A stretch of DNA of 64,000 nucleotides from positions 805,882-869,881 of the forward strand of contig NW_017802647.1 of NCBI RefSeq assembly GCF_001625305.1, read 5' to 3'. How positions within the stretch are numbered: the first letter of the stretch is position 1; every line of letters starts with the position of its first letter. This document shows, in pieces, positions 40,201 through 51,264 of this stretch. Below the pieces are notes generated by a model that saw only the letters and a program-made list of their open reading frames with translations, did no database searches and was not told the origin of the DNA. The translations under genes and the position numbers were made by a program. This stretch comes from Branchiostoma belcheri (taxonomy: Eukaryota > Chordata > Leptocardii > Amphioxiformes > Branchiostomatidae).

Positions 40201-41685
40201 AGGAGCTATTTGACGTTTCTAAATTCTCGTGCCAAAAAACTTTGTATTTTAGTCAGCCCTTCCAATGCCACGTTGTTATCCTGAATTCATGTAATTTTTT
40301 TTAGTGTCAAGGAAGAATTTTTCATATTGTTGAGCCAAATTGCCCCAAAAGTATCTTAGCCTGCCACATTAATTTCATAGCTATCCTCTTCAAAATTGTC
40401 GATTTGGACCTTTGTTTGCACTTAAATTGTCTCGCCAAAGAAATAACACTGGCCACATTGATTCCTTCTCAAGTCCATTTTCCCGCCAAAAAAAAGCTAA
40501 TTGGCACCCTCACCTGTTTAATTAATTGGATTAAGTTTTCCCGCCAAAAAACTTAGTATATAGAGCACTCTAACCTTGAACTTGTGCCCCCCTCCCCACT
40601 CTTCCTGCCCACCTCCCACACTTCTTCCACAACTCAGAGTATGTTAGTTACACTGTTCTCTGGACTTCTTCGAACATGTAGTCACCACACTCTGCTACAC
40701 AAACACTTGGTTTATCGAGTGCAGTTTTTCCACCACTTAAACTTAGGAATAATCTCCGGCTCTCCTGGTCAGTCAATTGCACTGGTATACTGATGTGTCG
40801 AAGCATCAATGTCTCCGAAAAGACATCCCCCGGGGAGTACACTTAGTGCATTGACCAACCAGGAGAGCGAGAGATTATTCTAAAGCCAAACTGGTGAAAA
40901 AACTGCCCTCGATCAACAAAGTGTTTGTGTAGCAGAGTGTGGTGACTACATGTTCGAAGAAGTCCAGAGAACAGTGTAACTAACATACTCTGAGTTGTGG
41001 AAGAAGTGTGGGAGGTGGGCAGGAAGAGTGGGGAGGGGGGCACAAGTTCAAGGTTAGAGTGCTCTATATACTAAGTTTTTTGGCGGGAAAACTTAATCCA
41101 ATTAATTAAACAGGTGAGGGTGCCAATTAGCTTTTTTTTGGCGGGAAAATGGACTGAACAAGGAATTAGTACAAAGTTTTTTGGCAGGAGAATTTAAGTG
41201 TAAAGGTCTAAAGCGACAATTTTGGGGGCAATTTGGGTTTCATACAATACGAAGAGGATAACAACATGGAATTAATGCGGCCAGCTTAGATGTGAAGTTT
41301 TTCGGTGAGAGAATTTAAGTGTAAAGGTCCAATGTAACAATTTTGGGGGCAATTTGGCATTCAACCATACAATATGAAGAATTTTGCAGTGTTGCTTTAC
41401 ATGAAATTGAAGTTGCCGGCTACAATAACCGTTAAGTGAAAAAAGTGAAAAAAGAGAAATGTGAGTGCAAGAGAAAAGAGAAATGTGAGTGCATGTGAGT
41501 GCATGTTGTCTCGTGTTAATAAAGAAACCATACTAACCCCTCCCCATCTTCTTTCATGCAGCCCTGCCTACAAAAGTCTGGTTCTTCCTCCTGCTGCAGT
41601 CCAGTCTCTGGGTCCGCATCTTGAAGACAGAGAAAAAAAAATGGGCTTACTAATGCAAGATATTGTCACACAACATGCAAGATGA
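33836..41685 (+). CDS. Uncharacterised 107-residue protein (orphan, four exons)
   Basis: I do not recognise this protein. Exons: 33836-33883, 37198-37270, 39999-40077, 41562-41685, phases 0, 1, 2; the joined frame is open for 107 codons with TGA at 41683-41685. It starts MARLEDRECDFAFDAQ; later stretches are VGVPEGPVTYLRDKRTSN, HVNPETGMSGRKNQTF and VPAYKSLVLPPAAVQSLG, ending MQDIVTQHAR. No signal peptide, TM segment or cysteine pattern; hydrophilic and probably cytosolic or nuclear. Donors are GTAAGC, GTGAGT, GTGAGT; the exon 3 acceptor is the weaker TCAAG. The intron before the last exon holds a long foldback repeat. Its first exon has an inverted paralogue at 46254-46201, which argues that this is a real gene. 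Missing extra exons cannot be excluded. Confidence 0.6.
34240..37197 (+). other. Long first intron of the 107-aa gene
   Basis: About 3.3 kb in total after the first exon. AT-rich; contains the GTGCACC foldback element (35140-35390), a palindromic copy of a dispersed repeat (35550-35680) and T-rich sequence from 36,000 on. Open frames here are short and look random; I see no other exon. Confidence 0.5.
35140..35390. repeat. Foldback element with GGTGCAC termini
   Basis: 'aggtgcactggtgcacccaa' near 35159 is mirrored by 'ttgggggcaccagtgcacct' near 35340-35360, and 'ttgggtgcac' and 'gtgcacc' recur inside. About 250 bp, no coding frame; probably a MITE. Confidence 0.7.
38100..38235. repeat. Dispersed repeat family A, copy 1
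   Basis: 'gaaggttagacatccaggta' ... ctcaagcaactggatatgattttgga ... 'cagacgtttcaggtgacatc'. Related copies at 53345-53465 (head and tail) and 58435-58560 (middle and tail, 'agacgtttcaggtagcatcc'). Non-coding. Confidence 0.75.
38365..38485. repeat. Dispersed repeat family C, copy 2
   Basis: About 120 bp matching 28545-28675, including 'ttctttgaaggcagtggata' and 'ataatgagtgggttttgtga'. Confidence 0.75.
39720..39955. repeat. Partial third copy of the foldback element
   Basis: 'ttttcccgccaaaaaccttt', 'tatatagagcactctaacct', tagtcaccacactgctacacaaac and 'ctccccggggatgtcttttt' match the arms and loop of the element at 40190-41390, with an internal deletion. It ends about 45 bp before exon 3 of the 107-aa gene. 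Confidence 0.8.
40190..41390. repeat. Long inverted repeat (foldback element), ~500-bp arms
   Basis: The inner arms, about 40475-40785 and 40850-41155, are nearly perfect inverted copies around a ~60-bp loop, so the same 60-plus-residue frame appears on both strands. Outside that the arms continue as diverged sequence: 'ccacgttgttatcctgaatt' and 'acttaaattgtctcgccaaa' on the left against their inverse on the right, to about 40190 and 41390. The motif tttt[c/g]ccgcc(aaa) occurs several times in each arm. No transposase was seen. Lies in the last intron of the 107-aa gene. Confidence 0.9.
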
Positions 41686-41979
41686 TGACAGTAAGAATGG
41701 AGCTAAATGCTGCCTGTAAAGGTCCAAAGCACAGTGCAGAAAGTGTGACATGCTGTATCTCAAATGACTAAAAGTGCAATGTGGGACCAAGGAGGTTATA
41801 CTGGAGACATTATACAGTGTAATCTCTTTTGTCAGACTAATTGTTTGAAGATGTGAAAAGGAGTCTAGAAAAGTGTGACATACTATGCAATTAAAAGCAG
41901 TGAAAGCTTTAAAGACTGGATGATTGGATTATAGGATAGAAATTTATAAGCCTGGGTGTGTTGCTGAAGAAATAAAATA

Positions 41980-42381
41980 TACTCGTCGGGTGGCGTAGTG
42001 GTTAGAGCAATAGACTATGAACCGGGGTGAACCGGGGAGACCCGGGTTCGATTCCGAGTCATACCCGGTACATGTCTGAACATGCGCCCCGACGTTGTGC
42101 CCTTGGGAAAGGCACTTTACACGACTTTCCTCACTCCACCCAGGTGTGAATGGGTTGGGGAAAGTCGTATTGAGGTCACCTTGTGGCGCCGAATGGCAGC
42201 CGCACAGACCCTTGCGACAGTTCCACAAAAAAATAATTGTGGAAAAAATATGTGTATCATGTGTATTATTTGATTGTTGTAATTGTTGTGACTTGTATTG
42301 ATTATTATGTGATACCCTGCATCAATTCAGCCGTATAAAGGCTGCGACTGCACGGGTACTGTTTGGACAATAAAAAAAAAT
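41980..42381 (+). mobile_element. Full-length tRNA-derived SINE
   Basis: The head shows RNA polymerase III boxes: A box TGGCGTAGTGG (about 41990) and B box GGTTCGATTCC (about 42046). The body contains 'ttgtgcccttgggaaaggca' and 'cctcactccacccaggtgtg', and the tail 'caattcagccgtataaaggc' ... ggacaataaaaaaaaa. A truncated copy of the body is at 11180. The tail core resembles the LINE-type end at about 17464-17535, hinting at a LINE partner. Confidence 0.85.
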
Positions 42382-42415
42382 ACTCACAAGTTACAACTGT
42401 GCCCACTGTCTTCTC

Positions 42416-45410
42416 TCACTGCTTTGCTGTCTTCATTTCCTTCTGCATCTTCACGTCAAATGGCTTGTTGAGCTGTCATCGCAGGTTTCTGCCAGACTGG
42501 ACAGCCTCAGCACACACCTAAAAATAATATTAAAGGATGAGTGATGGAAAAATATCCCCAGGCAACACTGACTAAGCAAACTAATGATAGCATCATGCAA
42601 TTCAACTATCCCATTGATTTAATAGATTTTGAAAGAGTTAGGCTCTAGAAAACTGCTTTTAAAAGTGTTACAAAATGTAAATAGTGTACTTGTAGCATGT
42701 TACACCTCAGAGTTCTTAATAATATTATAATAACATATGTGAGGCAAGAAATAAGTCATGTAAGTTGTCAAGCAAGTTGCTTGAATCAATGCACAAAAAA
42801 GATAGGCTTTTGAAAGTGTTATTGGTAGCAAGCCGAGTATGCCACAGCTCTTAATACTACATCCAATAGGAAAGGAAAAATCTGTGACACCGTTGTTAAG
42901 TATTGTCTCACCTGCATAACCAGGTACAAACCCTGTGTCTTCAGGTCAACTGGTTTGCTCACCCGTCATCGCAGGTTTCTCCCAGTCAGGACAGGAATGC
43001 CAGGACACACCTGACTAATATAATGAATAATTAATGTGATGCTCTCCAAAAAATTTCCAGGCAACTAGGTGACTATGAAAGTGATAAAATCCTGCAATTT
43101 AAATACCAGTATCCCTTTGCTCGGATATGTACACAGTGTTAAAAGTAGCTTGTTATGCCTCTGAGTTCTTAACACAGAGAAAAAATAAAGTTGAAAGCAT
43201 TGTCTCACCTGTACAAACTCTTCACTCTGTTGTCAACTTCAAGCTGTCTCATCTAGCCTGGTTTGGACAGGAACATCAGGACTGCTGTCCCTAATTAAAC
43301 TACATAATCATAAAAGAACAATTGATGCCAGGTACATGACTATTGTCTAAATGGGTAACTAACTACCAGGTAAAGATGAACTCTTGTATGCGACCTTTTA
43401 CTTTGCCTCTTCCTAGAAATGTTGACAAGTGCTCAAGAAAATATACTTAGTGTAGTAATTTATTCAAGTCAAAGGCGATACAAAATTTATGAGTAAGATG
43501 TTTGGGTACATGTGTGTTATTTCTATAAAGTGTAAGACATAAGGGAAGAGTGCTAGAGTCATACACTCATATTCTAAAGTATTGTCTCACCAGTGGATGT
43601 TGTTGTCATCTTGCTCTTGTGTCCCTAAATCACCCGATCAGGTCCAAGCTCTCTTGTCAGGTTCAGACAAGAGTCTTCACTACTACATCAGTCAGCAGCC
43701 ACCTAACTATACAAACATTAAAAGTTATACACTTGTCTCAAATAAAGTAAATAGTAGGTTGAATGCAGAATTTAGATTTTTCTCACCTGGGAGTCATCTT
43801 TCTTCAAATCACCTGATCTGGTCCAATCTTCTCTTGTCAGGTTTACAAAGAATTCACCACTACTGCATCAGTCAGCAGCCACCTAACTATACAGACATTA
43901 AAAGTTACACATTTGTCTCAAATAAGACCAAATAGTTGTAGGTAAAATGCAGAAATTGGAATTTTTCTCACCTGATATTCCTCTTTGGTACTGGTCTTCT
44001 GTCTTGTCAGGTTCAGACAGTAGTCTTCACTCCTGTATAAGTCGGCAGCCACCTAACTATACTGACGTTAAAAGTTACACACTTGTCTCAAATAAGACCA
44101 AATAGTTGTAGGTAAAATGCAGAATTGGGATTTTTCTCACCTGATATTCCTCTTGTATCTTCAAATCATCTGGTCTGGTCCTATCTGTCTTGTCAGGTTC
44201 AGACAGGAGTCCCCACTACTGCATCAGTCAGCATCCATCTAACTATACAGACATTAGAAGTTACACACTGTCTCAAACAACGTGAAGTAAATAATATGTT
44301 GAATGCAGAATGCAGATTTTTCTCACCTGATATTTCTCTTGGGTCTTCAAATCATCTGGTCTGGTCCAATCTGTCTTGTCAGGTTCAGACAGGAGTCTTC
44401 AGTACTGCATCAGTCAGCAGCCACCTAACTATGCAGACCTTAAAAGTTACACACTTGTCTCAAATAATAAGTAAATGATAGGTAAAATGCAGAATTGGGA
44501 TTTTTCTCACCTGATATTCCTCTTCAGTCTTCAAATCATCTGGTCTGGTCCACTCTGTCTTGACAGGTTCAGACAGAAGTTCTCACTACTGCATCAGCCA
44601 TCATCTAACCATACATACATTGTAAGTTGGACACTTCTCTCAAATTAAAAACTAGCAATGCACACACACACCTTAAATATCTTTACTTTAAAACAAACAC
44701 ATACCTCAACGAAAACTCTACATAATGACCACAAAAATGGGATAGAAACAACAATAAAATAACTACAACCCCCTTTAACTCGAAACTTTAATGTGGAATA
44801 CGAAAAAACTCGGNNNNNNNNNNNNNNNNNNNNAGAAGTTACACACTGTCTCAAACAACGTGAAGTAAATAATATGTTGAATGCAGAATGCAGATTTTTC
44901 TCACCTGATATTTCTCTTGGGTCTTCAAATCATCTGGTCTGGTCCAATCTGTCTTGTCAGGTTCAGACAGTAGTCCTGACACTACTGCATCAGTCAGCAG
45001 CAGACACCTAACTATACTGACATTAAAAGTTACACACTTGTCTCAAAAAAGACCAAATAATTGTAGGTAAAATGCGGAATTGGGATTTTTCTCACCTGAT
45101 ATTCCTCTTCGGTCTTCAAATCATCTGGTCCAATCTGTCTTGTCAGGTTCAGACAGGAGTCTTCAGTACTGCATCAGTCAGCAGCCACCTAACTATGCAG
45201 ACCTTAAAAGGTACACACTTGTCTCAAATAATAAGTAAATGATAGGTAAAATGCAGAATTGGGATTTTTCTCACCTGATATTCCTCTTCGGTCTTCAAAT
45301 CATCTGGTCTGGTCCAATTTGTCTTGTCAGGTTTAGACAGAAGTTCTCACTACTGCATGAGCCATCATCTAACCATACATATATTTATAAGTTGGACACT
45401 TCTCCCAAAT
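42416..45410 (-). repeat. Tandem array of exon-like cassettes
   Basis: Cassette positions, judged from the ctcacctg (donor) motif: about 42410, 42910, 43205, 43585, 43785, 43965, 44135, 44325, 44507, then after the gap 44900, 45092 and 45272. Inner units share tttttctcacctgatattcctctt--gtcttcaaatcatctggtctggtcc, 'cttgtcaggttcagacag', 'actgcatcagtcagcagcca' and 'aaaagttacacacttgtctc'. The left units are more diverged and more widely spaced, so the array seems to have grown at its right end. Confidence 0.85.
44814..44833. other. Assembly gap (20 N)
   Basis: Twenty N characters inside the cassette array. The 566 bp to the left and 742 bp to the right start and end with the same sequences ('agaagttacacactgtctca' to 'tacgaaaaaactcgg'), which suggests two alleles joined end to end rather than true sequence order. 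Confidence 0.98.
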
Positions 45411-45839
45411 TAAAAACTAGCAATGCACGCACACACCTTAAATATCTTTACTTTAAAACAAACACATACCTCGATGAAAACTCTACATTATGACCATAAA
45501 AACGGGGATAGAAACAACAATAAAATAAATCAACCCCCTTCAACTGAAACTTTATGTGGAATACGAAAAAACTCGGCTCAAAATGTTTTGAAAGCAGTAA
45601 ATGCTACCTTTAAGCATAGTCAACTGTAGTGTTTGCGCTAGAAATACTTGGTCATTACTATTTACTGAATTACTCTAAAAACGAAAAGAACAAGCTTTTA
45701 AATTATACATCATACGTTGCAAATGATAATGAAGAACGAAAGTATGATCAACTCGACATAACTAATTTTCAAACGTTTTGTATCGTATTCATTTTGGCGC
45801 CTTGAAGCTTTGAGGCCCCCCATCTTGCTTACCCAAATT

Positions 45840-46505
45840 TTACACAAATTTTTGGCGGGAAAAATAATTATGTACACCGGCACATTCCAACAGTTGTTTT
45901 GAACCACGTGGAGATAAAGAAAAAAGGGTTTGGTCAATGCAGAATTTCTTTCGACAAATATAACCTCGAAACGCTGAACAACTGACTAAAAAGACATGCA
46001 CATACATTTAAGCGCACCACACATTAAATATGTTGTTGAAAACGCGGCAACTTGATAAATTTTTTTCTATTAAACCTCTCTAAAATTAGGAACGGTCGCT
46101 CCCTAATACAAAAATAGGTAATTTCTTACGGAATAAAACTTGACAGGTTCATACTATAGTTGCTAAGGAATAATGTCAGCCAAACAATTTGCTGGTTTAC
46201 CTGCAACAAGCGAAGTCGTCTCCATGCGACGTCTCTTCCCAACTGTCTCGCCATTTTGTCTTTTCCAAAATTCTTCTCCGAAATCCTCATTTTCTCTTCA
46301 AAACATTACCAGAACGACACAAACCCACAGCACAAACTCCCAGACATTCTGCTGCACGCTTACCAAGACATTTTACCGACGAAATGTCTAAAAAGTACCT
46401 AGAAATTTGTAAAAAAAATCAGCCCAGAATATTCCCGTCGTACGAAATCGCCATTTTGAAGGGACCATGCCAAACTTGTTCTTACACAGGTGTGCAAAAC
46501 GGCCG
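45840..46505 (-). repeat. Inverted duplication, right arm (partner of 33577-34235)
   Basis: Inverted counterpart of the 5' region of the 107-aa gene, with shared first exon, CCACGTGG box (45904-45911) and flanks. It has an E2F-like site TTTGGCGGGAAA at about 45851-45862; the left arm has 'gatttttcgcgcataattatg' in the matching place. Confidence 0.8.
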
Positions 46506-47127
46506 TGTATAATTAATGTGAAGTTGGTAATCTAATTATGACGACCAATGACGGCCCGTGTCGGTGCCAGGCACGTTCATATGTCGAAGAAGGACGATTA
46601 GATTATCTATATTACGAAGAATACTAATAACATAACGTTGATGTCAATCTCGGTAAAAAAGGGGATGAAAATGCAGCTACAGGGCACCTTTGAATTAGTA
46701 TTTCTATCATCACAAATAAACGTTTCCAAGAATAAGCTGTTATGTATGAAACATAACACTCTTGCCAAATTTTCCTATTAACTGTAAATTCAGTTATTTT
46801 CGCGGGGACTTTATTCCGTGGTAGAATAAACACACACGCAAACCTGTCCTTGGTGCTGAACACCTTCCACACACAGAAAAATCAATTTAGCAAGTATTCA
46901 AATTCATTTCTTGACATATAAAACATAGACAGATATTGATTATGTAAATTAAGAATTGATTAGCATAATTAATGAGAAAATGTTGTAATTCAGCAATGGT
47001 AACTGCCTGTAATTTTGGCATGCTTGGTGAGAAGTAAAAAAACATCCTTAAATGACATCTCCTATGTATATGTACACTGACGCACACAAAATACAATTGG
47101 CACTGTCTGCAATATCATTTTGTAAGG
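46506..47127. other. Intergenic, AT-rich
   Basis: Between the 5' end of the inverted paralogue and the probable 3' end of HELZ. I see no exon, repeat or regulatory motif I would defend. Confidence 0.5.
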
Positions 47128-50100
47128 TTTTATTTGGGTTGCAGCATAGAACTAACACTGACAGCAACTGTAACACCAGAACGAAATGAAACAACCAAGC
47201 CAGATACCACAACTATGCAAAATAAACTTTAGTACTGTAACACTACTGATAAACCAAACTCTTGATCAACTGTAAAATGAAAAGAATCTATCTGGTGTGA
47301 CTAGTAAATAAAATCTGGTGATCTGTGATCAAATAAAATGGAAGAACAGCCGTAAAATAAATTATTTTACAGCCAGAGAAATATGCATGAACAACATTGT
47401 ATGTACTACTAGTATTCAGCTAGGCACCATTCCTTTGAAAGAGCAAAGATTGGAACCAGAAATGTAACGCCCTGGTCAAGGAGGGCGATTGTCCCTTTTT
47501 TATTAGAATGCTAGCGGGAAAAATACCAACTTTTCTATGAATAGAAACATGCACATAGAAATATGTAGAACTTTATACAAGTTTACAAATAGATTACTAA
47601 AGGTTACACCACTTTAACTAGTAACAAGTTTTTCTTTACTTTTGAGCTAAAGCAGGATAGAGAAACGGGTTCTAGTAAATCTTCCTTAGTGTCATCATAG
47701 CTATACCTTTACATACAAATATATAATTTTCATCTTCGTGCTGTTTCAAAGTACTTTCTGTCTCTCCCGTATTAGTTAAGTTGGTGTGACCTTGAAATAG
47801 AACATCAGTATAGTTTACAGGCCTGAAGTCCGGGCAGGGGCAGGTGACAGTTTTTAACAACAATTTCATCCTAAAGCTTGTATATTCCTGACACAATAGT
47901 TCAAGACAACTCTTACCACTGGCAGCAATAGTAATGAAAATATGTTTTTATAGATAGTGCACAAGAAATGTCTTATTTTTACAGCTGGGTTATAGTTGAA
48001 CAGTTTATGCATTTTGAAAGGTAAATGTTTGTTGATGACATGTAAGCTCTAGTCCAATAGATACATGTACTGGTATGTCTCACAAAAGACTGTTTTGGAT
48101 CATTCCAGTTAAAATTTCAGAAGATCAGGAATATTTCAGAAACCCCTCCTTACTTAAATCACCATCTCCAGATATATTATTTTGTTCTTGTCAGCCCTAA
48201 TTATACCTCGAGTTACAAAAATTTCCTGCACCCTTTTTTGAATGGCATAACCCTCTGGTAGTTATGATTGTGTTTGTGCTACACACAAAAGTACAGCTCT
48301 TTTTAGAAGATAGTAATCCCTGACTGTTCCTAATGTCAACTGTCACCTGCCCTGGCCACAGCACAGGTGGGGAAGAACACAGGTGTGTCTGGGAGGACAC
48401 ACCTGGTCAGGAATGTTGGTTTATTCCATCACCATGGTAACAATGTCCGATACTCACAGTCTGAAGTTGGTCCACATGTTCCAAAAGCAAACACGTAATA
48501 CATATACACAATGTATAGGAGAGAGTGACATCTACACAAAGTCACGGGCATATATACAGGCACACTGGCTCTGAGGAATCTGTAAAAACGGTCTGGAAAT
48601 TTCCCTAGTGCAATTCCCTCGTGAAACATGTATGAGAATAACATATATACGAATATCGTGCAGTATTTCCATATGTAACATCATGCCACACTGTACAAGG
48701 TATTCACAATATGTACGTTACATGTTTACACACTCTCAATATGGGTATACTGTAACACTTAGGTAACACTTGGTCTCAGAAATAAAGTCCATAGATACAT
48801 TGTACGATTTACAGCTACACTGTCTACTGCACATTATGTCTTCATGCAAGCAAAAAGCATGGACCATATCATATTATATGGTACAATATATAGTACATGG
48901 CTAAGTTTTTCTTAATTGCAATCATTCCCTTATGCTAGCAGCTAGGCTATATAAATCTATTTTGCCTATAAGATAAATTTTACTCCCTCCTAACTCTGCT
49001 CCAACGGCAGATTTACACTCAAAATCTACTTTTTCAACCAAAAAATCATTTCACAATAATGATATAAACATAATTACTCTACAAAGCTTTTTTTTATACA
49101 TTTTACAATTAATGTGGTACATGAGTGCATGCAAAACCACCACCAGATGGGGAAAAAATACAACAAAAATTCCGCCTTTTCCACATTTTCCAGTCACATC
49201 CCATGCAGTTTAACCTAAAGTACTGACAATTTTACTTCAAAACATAATTTAGTTTCAATGAAAACAAAACTTAAAGGAAGAGAAGGAAACCATCTATTTG
49301 TGAACTGTCAATATGAACACAAGAATAACTGATTCAACAAATACCTCTAAAGTAACTGAACGATTTTGTGATAAATGTCCTTACAGACACTGCCTATTTG
49401 CCAACACTAAATGCTTTCAGTGACTCCAACAGAATCAACATATCCTCCACCTTAGCAACCAGTCAACTACTCCAACATTGTGCTAGCCTCAAAGGCAAGC
49501 ATTTCACCTCTCAAAATATCAGGCACTGGATAATGCACAGAAAACAATCACTTTTTCCTTTCTCCATTTTTACCAAAAGGTTCTCCATCCGCAAAACACA
49601 CCTGACCATTACAGTCTCTGGAGCGCTGCAGATTTGCAACTAGTTAACCTTCAGCATGCTGAATGACCAGTGCATCTACACCTTTCTAAAAGAGTGGATC
49701 CACCAACAACATCTTGAGGGTTAAGAGCTGTAAGCAGCATGCAACAAGTCCATGAACATGTAAGCTTTCCATCTACTGACATATTTCTTCAAGCTATCCA
49801 AACTTTACCATTTACACTCGATTTCAAGAAACATTAGGACACTTGGAAACCATACAGAAAGCCCTTCAAGACAAACCAGTGTCTTTGAAATTGCTCACAC
49901 CACATATGAAGAGTACACTGAAGAGTCCTTCACCCTACAATTGCATTTTTTCCTTCTGTAGCAAACTCCAAGATGTACAAAGTCTGGTCTAAGCAACGTG
50001 AATGCCTCGATAGCTATCACCACCACCACTGTTACAATTGCTTGTACGTGGTCACCAAACCTTCCATACAAAAATAGACTTTCCCCTTTATACATGTCAT

Positions 50101-51264
50101 CACAACATATCCTGTCCTACTTACATACACTCCTCATGCCTCACCTTCAAGCTTTTGTTAGTAGTTCTCTTATTAATAGTTACGTTATATTTATTGTATT
50201 GTACAATGTTTTTGTCATTTTTTTGTAGTAGTGGTAAGAACATATAATATATACAATCCTGTATTATAATTGCATCTGTACATAATTTTGTTACATTTAT
50301 GATGTTTTTTATCATTTTGAATTCTTACTTATGTACAGCATATAATGAATGCTATTTATATGCCTTTCATGTCTTTTATGTGTACAAAGTGAATATCAAT
50401 TATAACTAAATATGCAATGTGCCCAAAAAATAACATGAAAGAAATGTGAAACTTAGCCTAGATCAAACCAAAAATTATCATACTAGGTAATGCAAGTAAT
50501 TTTTTTTTGCTGTTTTTCTTGTTTGTATGATCCTTTCTCTCTCTCTCTCTCTCTTGTATGATACAGGATGTCAAGTCTCTTTACCACATGGGTCTACGTA
50601 CAAGTTCTTTTAAATTTCTTAGCAACAATACAGAAACCTACAAAATGTAAGTCTGTACAGGTAGTTAAAACTGTTAACTTGTATTGTGAAAAGGTTCACA
50701 CCAAAATGTACATGTACATGGTGTTGTGATTTACAATAGCATGTCTGTCTGTCTGTACAACAACAGTCGTTTAAGAAAATAAGAAAGTATTCCTGGTAGT
50801 CATGAAAGAGTAAATACTATACATTTGGAGGCTGTGAAAGATTTGTACAGTTGTTCCATTTTAAACTTTTAACATTCTTATTTTTTTTAGGGGGGGGTGT
50901 ATTTTACAAACATTGCAACCTCAGTTACAGCAGGTCTGATGTCTTGTATTGCTTCATCCTTAAATATGACCAGCATTCACAAAGCAGAACTTCCTTATCA
51001 AAGGAATAGTCAAAGATCTAACGTGATCATACATTCACGACAGTAATACTTCAGTGTAATGCTTAAATATCATAAATCGAAATAAATAGGCCCTAATGCA
51101 AATGTTTAAACAGAAATAATAGATTTGTAAATTTTTCATGGAATAGCTATGTACAGCATTTTTTTGTGTATTTTTGCTATAGGTATGATTTATGCAGTTA
51201 TGTACAGTAATTACATTGGAGAATGAGATGTACAATGTGGTATGTCATGTACAGTGGTGCCCCA
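47128..51264 (-). other. HELZ: Probable long 3' UTR of HELZ
   Basis: No coding exon was found in the 4.1 kb after the HELZ stop (51265). A minus-strand AATAAA lies at 47133-47128 in CAAATAAAACC, a reasonable poly(A) signal, and the sequence between is AT-rich with short T- and A-runs, as expected of a 3' UTR. Vertebrate HELZ mRNAs also have multi-kilobase 3' UTRs. Other AATAAA-like sites upstream could be used; the exact end is an inference. Confidence 0.4.
50536..50554. repeat. (CT)n microsatellite
   Basis: Short CT run inside the presumed HELZ 3' UTR. Confidence 0.85.

Larger units (their letters stand above)
42416..46254 (-). pseudogene. Degenerate inverted paralogue of the 107-aa gene, with a tandem cassette array
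   Basis: First exon 46254-46201: ATG GCG AGA then 15 more codons (MARQLGRDVAWRRLRLLQ) to CAG|GTAAAC. This exon and its 5' flank are homologous, in inverted orientation, to the first exon of the 107-aa gene. Leftwards, about nine to twelve cassettes of ~165-190 bp follow, each with a CAG|GTGAGA donor; many encode TDWTRPDDLKTEEEYQ or a variant as a 48-bp phase 0-0 candidate exon after GACAAG. The last cassette reads LNKPFDVKMQKEMKTAKQ and TGA (42472-42416). Several middle cassettes (around 43200-43900) carry stops or shifts, so a continuous protein cannot be shown. It may be a non-coding RNA, a decayed gene or one with alternative exons. Confidence 0.45.

Noticed and set aside
40584-41043. Two identical-looking proteins on opposite strands
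   Set aside because: They are the two arms of an inverted repeat, so the same frame appears twice; no codon or domain signal.
41985-42070. tRNA gene (A and B boxes present)
   Set aside because: The tRNA-like head continues into a SINE body with an A-rich tail, and the body recurs elsewhere in the window; no clean cloverleaf with a terminal acceptor stem was seen.
42410-45410. CRISPR-like repeat array
   Set aside because: Eukaryotic context, units of 165-190 bp that are repeated over their whole length, no spacer structure.
46160-46512. Plus-strand frame of about 107 residues
   Set aside because: It is antisense to the first exon and 5' flank of the inverted paralogue and shows no family resemblance.
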